Source of the DNA: JAEUMG01 sp963805405
GTDB lineage: Bacteria; Pseudomonadota; Alphaproteobacteria; Rhizobiales; Aestuariivirgaceae
Assembly (NCBI GenBank): GCA_963805405.1
Contig: CAWDUC010000020.1
Span: 372,001 to 436,000, forward strand
DNA length: 64,000 bases
Reading direction: 5' to 3'
Shown here: one piece after another, positions 58,251-64,000 of the stretch
Layout of the letters: each line of letters begins with the position of its first letter
Position numbering within the stretch: position 1 is the stretch's first letter
Notes under the pieces: generated by a model
Database searches by the model: none
Told to the model about the DNA's origin: nothing
The model's input: only the letters and a program-made list of their open reading frames with translations
Position numbers and translations under genes: made by a program

Positions 58251-59028
58251 TGGCGGCTCCGGCAGTGAGGGATTTGAGGTCGGCCCAGGCGACGATCTCG
58301 AAGCGGCCGTCAAAATGCTCGACGAGTGCGGTGCAGCTTTCCACCCAGTCGCCGTCATTGAGATAGTGGACGCCGTCAATATCGCGATTGTCGGGAGTGT
58401 GAATGTGGCCGCAGATCACGCCTTGGGCGCCACGCAGGCGTGCCTCGCGCACGACGGCGTCCTCAAAGTGCGAGATGAACTCGACCGCCTTCTTGACTTT
58501 ATACTTGAGGTAGGCGGAGAGCGACCAGTAGGGCAGGCGAAAGAGTCGCCTGATCCGGTTGAATCCGGCATTAAGGGTGATCGACCAGTCGTAGGCGCTG
58601 TCGCCGAGTTTCGCGAGCCATGGCGCGTAGTAGACGACGCCGTCGAACTTGTCGCCATGGAGGACCAGATAGCGCTTGCCATTGGCGCCGGGATGGATCG
58701 CCTCATTGAGAACCGACACCCGGCCAAATCGCAGATTGACGAAGTCGCGAAAATTCTCGTCGTGATTGCCAGGGATGTAGATAACCTTCGTGCCCTTGCG
58801 CGCCTTTCGCAGTAGCTTCTGGATCACGTCATTGTGGAATTGATCCCAGTGCCAGGTCTTGCGCAGTGCCCAGTTGTCCACGAGATCGCCGACGACATAA
58901 AGCCAGTCACTTTCCGTTACTTTGAGAAAGCCGAGCAGGCTCTCGGTCTGCGCCCTGCGGGTGCCGAGATGGACGTCGGAAATGAATATCGCGCGATAGC
59001 GTCGAGGATGAGGGAAATGAGCGTTCAT
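58207..59028 (-). CDS. LpxH-like UDP-2,3-diacylglucosamine diphosphatase / metallophosphoesterase
   Basis: A 273-residue calcineurin-fold phosphoesterase. Metal sites are IFISDVHLGTRRAQTESLL (D-x-H), YVVGDLVDNWALRKTWHWD (GD), VIYIPGNHDENFRDF (GNHD), YLVLHGDKFDGV and GVICGHIHTPDNRDIDG (GHxH). It has the layout of the LpxH-type enzymes of lipid A synthesis. It is longer than E. coli LpxH and could act on another sugar lipid. It is coupled to the glycosyltransferase, suggesting joint lipid work. A perfect hairpin stands 3 bases before its start. Confidence 0.86.
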   Translation of the reverse strand: MNAHFPHPRRYRAIFISDVHLGTRRAQTESLLGFLKVTESDWLYVVGDLVDNWALRKTWHWDQFHNDVIQKLLRKARKGTKVIYIPGNHDENFRDFVNLRFGRVSVLNEAIHPGANGKRYLVLHGDKFDGVVYYAPWLAKLGDSAYDWSITLNAGFNRIRRLFRLPYWSLSAYLKYKVKKAVEFISHFEDAVVREARLRGAQGVICGHIHTPDNRDIDGVHYLNDGDWVESCTALVEHFDGRFEIVAWADLKSLTAGAANAYPDRNRRLAPAG

Positions 59029-59031
59029 CGA

Positions 59032-59059
59032 GACCGGGCCGACCTTTGATGGCCCGGTC
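59032..59059. other. Hairpin immediately upstream of the LpxH-like start
   Basis: GACCGGGCC (59032-59040) and GGCCCGGTC (59051-59059) are perfect 9-bp arms, extended by A-T at 59031/59060, with a 10-base loop. On the minus strand the stem ends three bases before the ATG at 59028, and the loop holds AAAGG, a possible but distant ribosome binding site. There is no minus-strand T-run. It could hide the ribosome site or act as a plus-strand terminator (TCTTTAA follows). Confidence 0.45.
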
Positions 59060-59141
59060 TTTAAGCCGCGAGTCCGGTGACGCCTTTACGACAGTTTTCT
59101 GACGGTCATTTTACAATCGGCAAAATCGCCGGCTAGAGAGC

Positions 59142-61442
59142 TCAAGCCGCCAGGGCCCTGCGCACCTTGTCGGTCAGATCACTGCGCGTGAAGGGCTTGT
59201 TGACCAGTTCCACCTGGTCCGGAAGGTCCTGGATTTGCCGTACCGATCCCGCTGCATAGCCCGACATGAAGAGTATTTTGAGCCGTGGCTTGAGCATGAG
59301 CGCGCGTTTGGCAAGTTCGGGTCCGTTCATGCCGCCGGCCATGATGACGTCGGACAGGATGAGATCGATATCGTCGCGCTGCCCGATCAGTTCGAGGCCT
59401 TCGGGTCCATTGGCGGCCTGCAGCGTCTCGATGCCCATTTCGGCAATCATGGCGGCTGCCACTTCGCGGACCGCCTCGTTGTCCTCGACCACAAGCACAA
59501 CCGGCGTATGGTCGGGCGAGGCTTCGTTGGCGACTGGATCCGGCTTAGCTTCTGCCGACGCTGCTTCGAGCCGGATCGCGGTTGAGCCAAGTACCGGCAA
59601 ATAGAGTTTGACGGTCGTGCCATGGTCGACTTCCGAATAGATGCGGATATGGCCGCCGGACTGCTTCACGAAGCCATAGGTCATGGAGAGGCCGAGGCCC
59701 GATCCGGCTTCCGGATCCTTCGTCGTGAAGAAAGGTTGGAAGACCTTTTCAATGTCGGCAGCAGGAATGCCGCAACCTGAATCGCTTACCGCGATCTCGA
59801 CATAGTGACCGGGCAGCACTTCTTCATGCTGGCTGCAATAGGTCTCGTCGAGGGTCCGGTTGGTCGTCTCGATGACCAGGGTGCCGGCCTTGCCCGTCAT
59901 GGCGTCACGACCGTTGATGGCAAGATTGAGGATCGCGGTCTCGAGTTGGGTCGGGTCGGCGCTTACCGGCCAGACATCGTCGCCGGGCATGATGTTGAGA
60001 TCGACGCGGCCGCCCAGGGCGTGGCTCAGCATGTCCTGCATTGCGGTGATCAATGTATTGACCTCGATAGCCTCGTTCTGGAGCGTCTGCTGGCGCGAAA
60101 AGGCGAGCAATCGGCGAGTCAGGTCAGATCCGCGGTCGGTCGCGTCGATGGCGGCGCGCAAGCGTTTGACGGCGCGCTCGTCATGGCGCACCAGTTGTTC
60201 CACCAATTGCAGGTTCCCCATCACGACCATCAGCAGGTTGTTGAAGTCATGGGCGATGCCGCCGGTTAATTGTCCAACGGCCTCCATCTTCTGCGCCTGG
60301 AGATATTTTCGTTCGAGGAGTCGGCGGTCGGTAATGCACTGGCAGGTGCCGAAGACGGCCTCGACGGTACCGCCGGGACCACGCTCGGCTTCCATGTTGC
60401 ATTGAAAATAATGTTGCTCACCGGAAGCGAGCCTGGCCGTGATCTCAAGCTTGGCCGGCGGAGCACCAAGGCGCGCCGCCTGGATCGCATCGCGAAAGCG
60501 CGCCTGATCGCCTGTCATGATCATCTGCTCGAACATGCCGAGCGTCGGCGGCAAGGCCGAGCCCTTGAGTCCAAGCAGGTCGATCATCTCGGCAGATAGG
60601 GTGGAAGCGCCAGTGTCCAGTCGGAGGTGAAAGCTGCCGATCCTCGCGGCGGATTGCGAGCGGCGGAGGTTGCGCTCACTGACGCTGATACTCTCAAGCG
60701 CCGTCATCTCGGTCTGGATGTTTCGACAGAGTCCCACGACTTTCGCCGGCTTGCCGTCGACGGGATCGCGCACCAGCCCCGCAACGGCCTCGATCCAGAT
60801 ATATGAACCGTTCTTGTTGCGGACCCGGTATTTTGTCTGGAACAAGTCTGCGCCGAAGGGAGCGTTGCGTATTTTCTCGTCGAGCGTCTTGTCGAGGTCG
60901 TCAGGATGAATGCGGGCATTGAAGTTGACGAAATCGAGATCGAGTGCGCCTTCATCGAAACCCAGCATCTCACAGATTTCCGGCGCGTTGTTCGTGAGCC
61001 GAGATCGGTAGTCGTAATCCCACAGGGCATAGCCGCCGGAACGCAAGGCAAGCTGCAGGCGGCGTTCATTCTGGATCGCTGTCTCGGCTTCGGCCTGGCT
61101 GCCATGCTGCCCGATCAGGATCATGAATTCGCGCCCGTCCGCCTGCCAGCTCTGCGGGGTGAAATGACTGACGCGGGCCTGTCCGAGCGGAGGGGTGAAG
61201 GCAATTTCGACCTTCTGTGCGCCGGAGATGTCGTCGGTCATGTAGCGTGCCGAGATGGCACCTGCGCCATATTTCACAAGTTTCTTGCCGATCACATCCT
61301 CTTCGCGGCAGTTCCAGCGGGTGATCGCGGCGCGCGTGCAAGCGATGACCTCGACCTCGGGCAGGGCGACGATCAGCGTCTCAACATTGGCGATCTCGAA
61401 GGCGTTCGCGAGATCCGCGATCTGGCCGCCGGCCCTGTGCAT
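59142..61442 (-). CDS. PAS-containing hybrid sensor histidine kinase
   Basis: A 766-residue cytoplasmic hybrid kinase. After a short input region (residues about 1-130), two or three PAS/PAC units follow (YDYRSRLTNNAPEICEMLGF; YRVRNKNGSYIWIEAVAGLV; RIGSFHLRLDTGASTLSAEM). The HisKA dimer has VGQLTGGIAHDFNNLLMVVM (His near 397), the ATPase has VSDSGCGIPAADIEKVFQPF, and a receiver at the C terminus has VVLVVEDNEAVREVAAAMIA with phospho-Asp in LILSDVIMAG (near 695). The hybrid FixL/PAS form lacks membrane helices. The ATG at 61442 follows GGGGGA. Its input is unknown. Confidence 0.92.
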   Translation of the reverse strand: MHRAGGQIADLANAFEIANVETLIVALPEVEVIACTRAAITRWNCREEDVIGKKLVKYGAGAISARYMTDDISGAQKVEIAFTPPLGQARVSHFTPQSWQADGREFMILIGQHGSQAEAETAIQNERRLQLALRSGGYALWDYDYRSRLTNNAPEICEMLGFDEGALDLDFVNFNARIHPDDLDKTLDEKIRNAPFGADLFQTKYRVRNKNGSYIWIEAVAGLVRDPVDGKPAKVVGLCRNIQTEMTALESISVSERNLRRSQSAARIGSFHLRLDTGASTLSAEMIDLLGLKGSALPPTLGMFEQMIMTGDQARFRDAIQAARLGAPPAKLEITARLASGEQHYFQCNMEAERGPGGTVEAVFGTCQCITDRRLLERKYLQAQKMEAVGQLTGGIAHDFNNLLMVVMGNLQLVEQLVRHDERAVKRLRAAIDATDRGSDLTRRLLAFSRQQTLQNEAIEVNTLITAMQDMLSHALGGRVDLNIMPGDDVWPVSADPTQLETAILNLAINGRDAMTGKAGTLVIETTNRTLDETYCSQHEEVLPGHYVEIAVSDSGCGIPAADIEKVFQPFFTTKDPEAGSGLGLSMTYGFVKQSGGHIRIYSEVDHGTTVKLYLPVLGSTAIRLEAASAEAKPDPVANEASPDHTPVVLVVEDNEAVREVAAAMIAEMGIETLQAANGPEGLELIGQRDDIDLILSDVIMAGGMNGPELAKRALMLKPRLKILFMSGYAAGSVRQIQDLPDQVELVNKPFTRSDLTDKVRRALAA

Positions 61443-61573
61443 GGAATCCCCCGGGAAGCTGCAGGTTCGGGGTGAATTTGGGCCCAAATGGTGAAGCAAG
61501 GGTTGACCACGAAACGCGATTGCGAGCGGTTTCGCGGCGCGGCATAAGCAGGGCTCTTGGCTTGGGGGACGCA

Positions 61574-62071
61574 ATGGACGAGAAATGGCAGAAAAGCTTC
61601 CCGGTTTCCTGGGACCAGTTCCATCGCGATGCACGGGCACTGGCGTGGCGCTTGAGCGGAACCGGCCCCTACAGCGCAGTCGTGGCCATCACCCGGGGTG
61701 GCTTGGTTCCAGCCGCGATCGTGGCCCGGGAACTCGGAATCAGGGTCATCGAGACGGTCTGCGTCGCCTCCTACGACTACGACAAGCAGGGCCAACTCCA
61801 TGTCCTCAAATCGGTTGGGACGGACGTGCTGGGCAGCGACGGTGGCGAAGGAGTGCTCATCGTCGATGATCTCGTCGATACCGGCGCCACCGCCAAGACG
61901 GTCCGCGAGATGCTGCCCAAGGCGCATTTTGCTACGGTTTATGCCAAACCAGCCGGGCGCCCCATGGTCGACACTTTCGTAACCGAGGTCAGCCAGGATA
62001 CCTGGATCTACCTTCCCTGGGACATGGGACTGCAGTTCTCCCCGCCGATCCGGGACGGTGCCAAGGGTTAG
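61574..62071 (+). CDS. gpt: Xanthine phosphoribosyltransferase
   Basis: A 165-residue type I phosphoribosyltransferase. It starts MDEKWQKSFPVSWDQFHRDA, with the substrate part SAVVAITRGGLVPAAIVARE and the PRPP motif GVLIVDDLVDTGATAKTVRE. It matches Gpt (xanthine-guanine salvage) in length and motifs. The ATG at 61574 lies just after TTGGGGGACGCA. The short gap to the divergent kinase (131 bp) holds both promoters. The tRNA-Leu gene follows 10 bp later. Confidence 0.93.
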   Translation: MDEKWQKSFPVSWDQFHRDARALAWRLSGTGPYSAVVAITRGGLVPAAIVARELGIRVIETVCVASYDYDKQGQLHVLKSVGTDVLGSDGGEGVLIVDDLVDTGATAKTVREMLPKAHFATVYAKPAGRPMVDTFVTEVSQDTWIYLPWDMGLQFSPPIRDGAKG

Positions 62072-62081
62072 AAGCACGCAT

Positions 62082-62167
62082 GGCCGCGTGGTGGAATGGT
62101 AGACACAGCAGACTTAAAATCTGCAACTCGAAAGGGTGTCCCGGTTCGAGTCCGGGCGCGGCCACCA
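62082..62167 (+). tRNA. tRNA-Leu (anticodon UAA)
   Basis: An 86-base class II tRNA with encoded CCA. The acceptor is GGCCGCG with CGCGGCC, discriminator A. The anticodon stem is GCAGA/TCTGC with loop CTTAAAA, giving anticodon TAA (62115-62117), which reads UUA. A long variable arm follows (AACTCGAAAGGGTGT), then the T arm with GGTTCGAGTCC. All stems pair. Confidence 0.96.
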
Positions 62168-62191
62168 ACACTATCAATTGGTTATGGTGCC

Positions 62192-62216
62192 CCCCGAACA
62201 GACCGGCCGTTCGGGG
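62192..62216 (+). terminator. Probable terminator after tRNA-Leu
   Basis: CCCCGAAC and GTTCGGGG form a perfect 8-bp stem with a 9-base loop, 25 bp beyond the tRNA. Only a short T-containing stretch (CGGTTTCGG) follows, so efficiency is uncertain. Confidence 0.5.
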
Positions 62217-62227
62217 CGGTTTCGGCA

Positions 62228-62452
62228 TCAGGCGAGCCCGTCCTTAGCGCCATTTTGACGGACCTCGCGGTCGAGCGCCTTCCGGACAAACTCCACAGAA
62301 TCGATCGCGCTCCCCAACCGGGCTCGAAACGTCTCGATCGCTTCCTTCATCGGCGGCGGCAGGTCTCCCCAGTAGTCGATGACGTTGCTCATCGCCTCCT
62401 CGACAGTTCTCACCATCTCCTCGGTCGCGATTTCGCGGTAGGTTCTGGGCAT
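62228..62452 (-). CDS. Small helical protein, unknown function
   Basis: A 74-residue protein, mostly helix by composition: REIATEEMVRTVEEAMSNVI, then WGDLPPPMKEAIETFRARLG. The PPP break divides two helices. The ATG at 62452 has AGGAGAGG ten bases upstream. It is divergent from the SANT-like gene at 62566. No family is recognised, and no metal or enzyme motif is seen. Confidence 0.5.
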   Translation of the reverse strand: MPRTYREIATEEMVRTVEEAMSNVIDYWGDLPPPMKEAIETFRARLGSAIDSVEFVRKALDREVRQNGAKDGLA

Positions 62453-62565
62453 TGGGGCCAAATCCTCTCCTGCAATTGCGCTTCATTCCAGAACGGCTCA
62501 ACTTCGCGGCACTTGCCTGTAGCCGCATGTCAGGCAAAACTACGCCTGATGGGGAGGGCGCTCCA

Positions 62566-62766
62566 ATGCCGAATCAGCTCAGGAACCATGGAAAGTCCTG
62601 GACGCCGAAAGAACTCAAAGTGCTTAGGCAACTCGTGAAAGAGAATACGTCAGGACCCGCGATCGGATTGAAACTTGGGCGTACCGAAGATGCGATCTAC
62701 GCGAAAGCGGCCCAGGAAAACATCGTGTTGAGGCGGATGAGGCGCCTCTCTCGCAAACAGAAGTGA
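62566..62766 (+). CDS. Small Myb/SANT-like helix-turn-helix protein
   Basis: A 66-residue protein, MPNQLRNHGKSWTPKELKVL at the start. SWTPKELKVLRQLVKEN and IGLKLGRTEDAIYAKAAQEN resemble the three-helix Myb/SANT DNA-binding fold (Trp in helix 1, the GRTEDAIYAKA recognition-like helix). The end is very basic (RRMRRLSRKQK), consistent with DNA binding. GGGGAGGG precedes the ATG. Similar short proteins occur widely in Rhizobiales with no known role. Confidence 0.65.
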   Translation: MPNQLRNHGKSWTPKELKVLRQLVKENTSGPAIGLKLGRTEDAIYAKAAQENIVLRRMRRLSRKQK

Positions 62767-62887
62767 ATCGCCAGGCCTCTTGATCAACCTTTAAACTTGG
62801 CTTTGACCTGCCAAGTCCGTGAAATCGTGTGCTGCCGGGGTTGATCTTATGCATTGACTGCTGGCGCGTGAGCACCCACACGAGTGC

Positions 62888-63025
62888 ATGGGCAGAATAG
62901 TCACCTTGTATTGCCAAAGCTGCGGCAACGAATTCGTCAGAGAGATGACTGAATCAGACGCCATTCCCAAATGCCCGCGATGCCAGGGCAAAAAGGTCCA
63001 GCGCAAGACAAAGCCGGGCAGGTGA
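62888..63025 (+). CDS. 45-residue zinc-ribbon protein
   Basis: MGRIVTLYCQSCGNEFVREM at the start, with PKCPRCQGKKVQRKTKPGR at the end. Two C-x-x-C pairs (CQSC and CPRC) 20 residues apart make a zinc ribbon like that of FmdB/regulatory small proteins. The last residues are basic. A ribosome site is not obvious (CACACGAGTGC precedes). It lies 8 bp before the amidoligase-like gene and could be its partner. This is a clean short frame with a family-like motif. Confidence 0.55.
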   Translation: MGRIVTLYCQSCGNEFVREMTESDAIPKCPRCQGKKVQRKTKPGR

Positions 63026-63032
63026 TCTAGCA

Positions 63033-64000
63033 GTGGAAATGAGGTGGAAGGCGGGGTTCGAGGTCGAACTCTTGGCGCCACGCGGGACGACCCGGGAGGA
63101 TCTCGCGCGGCGGATCGCCGCGCGATGCGGTGGCTCGGTCGAGCGGATATTCTATCCACAATCCGAGCCAAGCAAGGTTCCGGGCACACCCACCTTCGAG
63201 AACCTGACAATCGGGTTCAGGGCTCTGAACGCGGACAAGGCGCCGGTCGCGGCCTTCGTAGATGATGTGACATTGCGGCGCGGCCTCGACAAAGCCGCCC
63301 CGCCGAGGAACGGCTGGTACCGCATTGTCAGCGATGATGCCCGGCTCCTGCAATTGGTCATGTATCACTGTGACCCGACTGCCGTGCTCGATACCGTCCT
63401 TGAGCCTGTGGCGAGGTTGTTCAAGACCGAGCTTGGGCGGCATCCGTCGGGCATGGTCAAGGTCGTCGACCAGCGCAACGTCTCCGTGGCGCTTGCCGCC
63501 TACGCATCGGGCGAGCGGGAGCGAGCCTGTGAAATCATAACGGCGCCGATGGAAGAGCAGCATCTGCAACGGCTGACGCTATTGCTTGACGAAGCCAAGG
63601 CAGCCGGTTTCGAAGTGCCCTGGGAGGGAGCCACCCACATCCATTTCGATAGCGCGCGGCTCAAATCAGCCAACGCGATCGCCAACATCGCGCGACTGTT
63701 TTTGCGGCACGGGCAGTATTTGAAGCAGCATGTCGGAACAAATCCCAATTGTGTGCGGCTTGGCGCCTGGCCCCGCGCATTCGTAAAGCTTGCGACGTCT
63801 CCAGAGTTTCCAGTATTGGAGTGGGATATGGCCGTGGAAAAGCTTCGAGAATGCAAGTTATCCAAGTATTGCGACTTCAACCTCGTGAATGTGATTGGCG
63901 AGAACCCGAAAAAGCAGACTTTCGAAGTTCGTATTCTTCCTGCGAGCCTTGAGGCAGCGCGGATCATTCAGGCGGGGCAGGTCTTCGAAGCGATATTGGA
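63033..64000 (+). CDS. Amidoligase family-like protein, 3' end beyond the window
   Basis: At least 322 residues, frame open to the window end. It starts at GTG 63033 or, better, ATG 63039 (MRWKAGFEVELLAPRGTTRE). The opening GFEVELL, the TPTFENLTIGFRALNADKAP stretch and the substrate-binding-like HIHFDSARLKSANAIANI resemble the amidoligase_2 family, ATP-dependent glutamine-synthetase-fold enzymes that form amide bonds in peptide or cell-wall tailoring. The histidine-rich LFLRHGQYLKQHVGTNPNCV part and FEVRILPASLEAAR near the end fit this fold, where the Arg of E-V-R binds ATP. Assignment is by motif memory. Confidence 0.65.
   Translation, partial: MEMRWKAGFEVELLAPRGTTREDLARRIAARCGGSVERIFYPQSEPSKVPGTPTFENLTIGFRALNADKAPVAAFVDDVTLRRGLDKAAPPRNGWYRIVSDDARLLQLVMYHCDPTAVLDTVLEPVARLFKTELGRHPSGMVKVVDQRNVSVALAAYASGERERACEIITAPMEEQHLQRLTLLLDEAKAAGFEVPWEGATHIHFDSARLKSANAIANIARLFLRHGQYLKQHVGTNPNCVRLGAWPRAFVKLATSPEFPVLEWDMAVEKLRECKLSKYCDFNLVNVIGENPKKQTFEVRILPASLEAARIIQAGQVFEAIL

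Noticed and set aside
62140..64000. Direct repeat of the tRNA-Leu 3' end marking an att site
   Set aside because: I looked for a copy of GTTCGAGTCCGGGCGC downstream within the window and did not see one; the repeat could still lie beyond the end.

Overview
The window looks like the chromosome of an alphaproteobacterium, most likely Hyphomicrobiales/Rhizobiales. The signs are GC-rich coding sequence, a purC-purS-purQ-purL cluster divergent from an ATPase-inhibitor zeta (DUF1476) gene, a Usg protein, a UPF0314/DUF2585 protein, and a fused carnitine dehydrogenase/thioesterase. I see no phage, insertion sequence, CRISPR array or rRNA. There is one tRNA, tRNA-Leu(UAA).

Layout. 0.1-1.8 kb: small plus-strand operon (AhpD-like, DUF1348/NTF2-like, PPOX-like). 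1.8-7.4 kb: minus-strand membrane proteins, Usg, an MFS carrier and three overlapping EamA transporters. 7.5-12.7 kb: Grx4-BolA pair and purL, a GST, purQ, purS, purC. 12.9-17.4 kb: zeta subunit, HpcH/HpaI aldolase, NAPRTase-like enzyme, L,D-transpeptidase, purB, stand-alone Lrp-type sensor domain. 17.5-19.5 kb: TadG-like von Willebrand protein and a small acidic secreted protein, each with its own terminator. 19.6-25.2 kb: branched-chain amino acid ABC transporter (livHMGF, a small membrane protein, livK). 25.4-29.7 kb: RND efflux pair. 29.7-36.8 kb: mixed metabolic and regulatory genes.

36.8-45.1 kb is the most interesting block. Six tightly packed minus-strand genes (CaiD-like hydratase, NDP-forming acyl-CoA ligase, acyl-CoA dehydrogenase, SDR, fused L-carnitine dehydrogenase/thioesterase, BKACE-type cleavage enzyme) face a CdhR-like GATase1/AraC activator across an 88-bp promoter that carries a 14-bp direct repeat spaced 21 bp. 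The gene set would take gamma-butyrobetaine or crotonobetaine through carnitine to glycine betaine. 46.2-54.8 kb is a form II CO-dehydrogenase-like molybdenum hydroxylase cluster: coxS, coxL (AYRGAGR motif), coxM, coxD, coxE, an XdhC-type protein, and a two-domain molybdopterin-binding/nucleotidyltransferase protein. 54.8-62 kb: RadC, methionine aminopeptidase, CinA-like protein, glycosyltransferase, LpxH-like phosphoesterase, hybrid histidine kinase, xanthine phosphoribosyltransferase. 62-64 kb: tRNA-Leu, three small orphan proteins (one a 45-residue zinc ribbon) and an amidoligase-like gene running off the end.

Quality warning. Genes at 0.1-1.8 kb, purC, and nearly all genes at 36.8-54.8 kb are broken by frameshifts. 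Every break I followed base by base is repaired by removing one base (once two) and never by adding one, and the protein stays conserved on both sides. This points to insertion-type sequencing or assembly error rather than gene decay, so coordinates for those genes span the whole locus including the extra bases.
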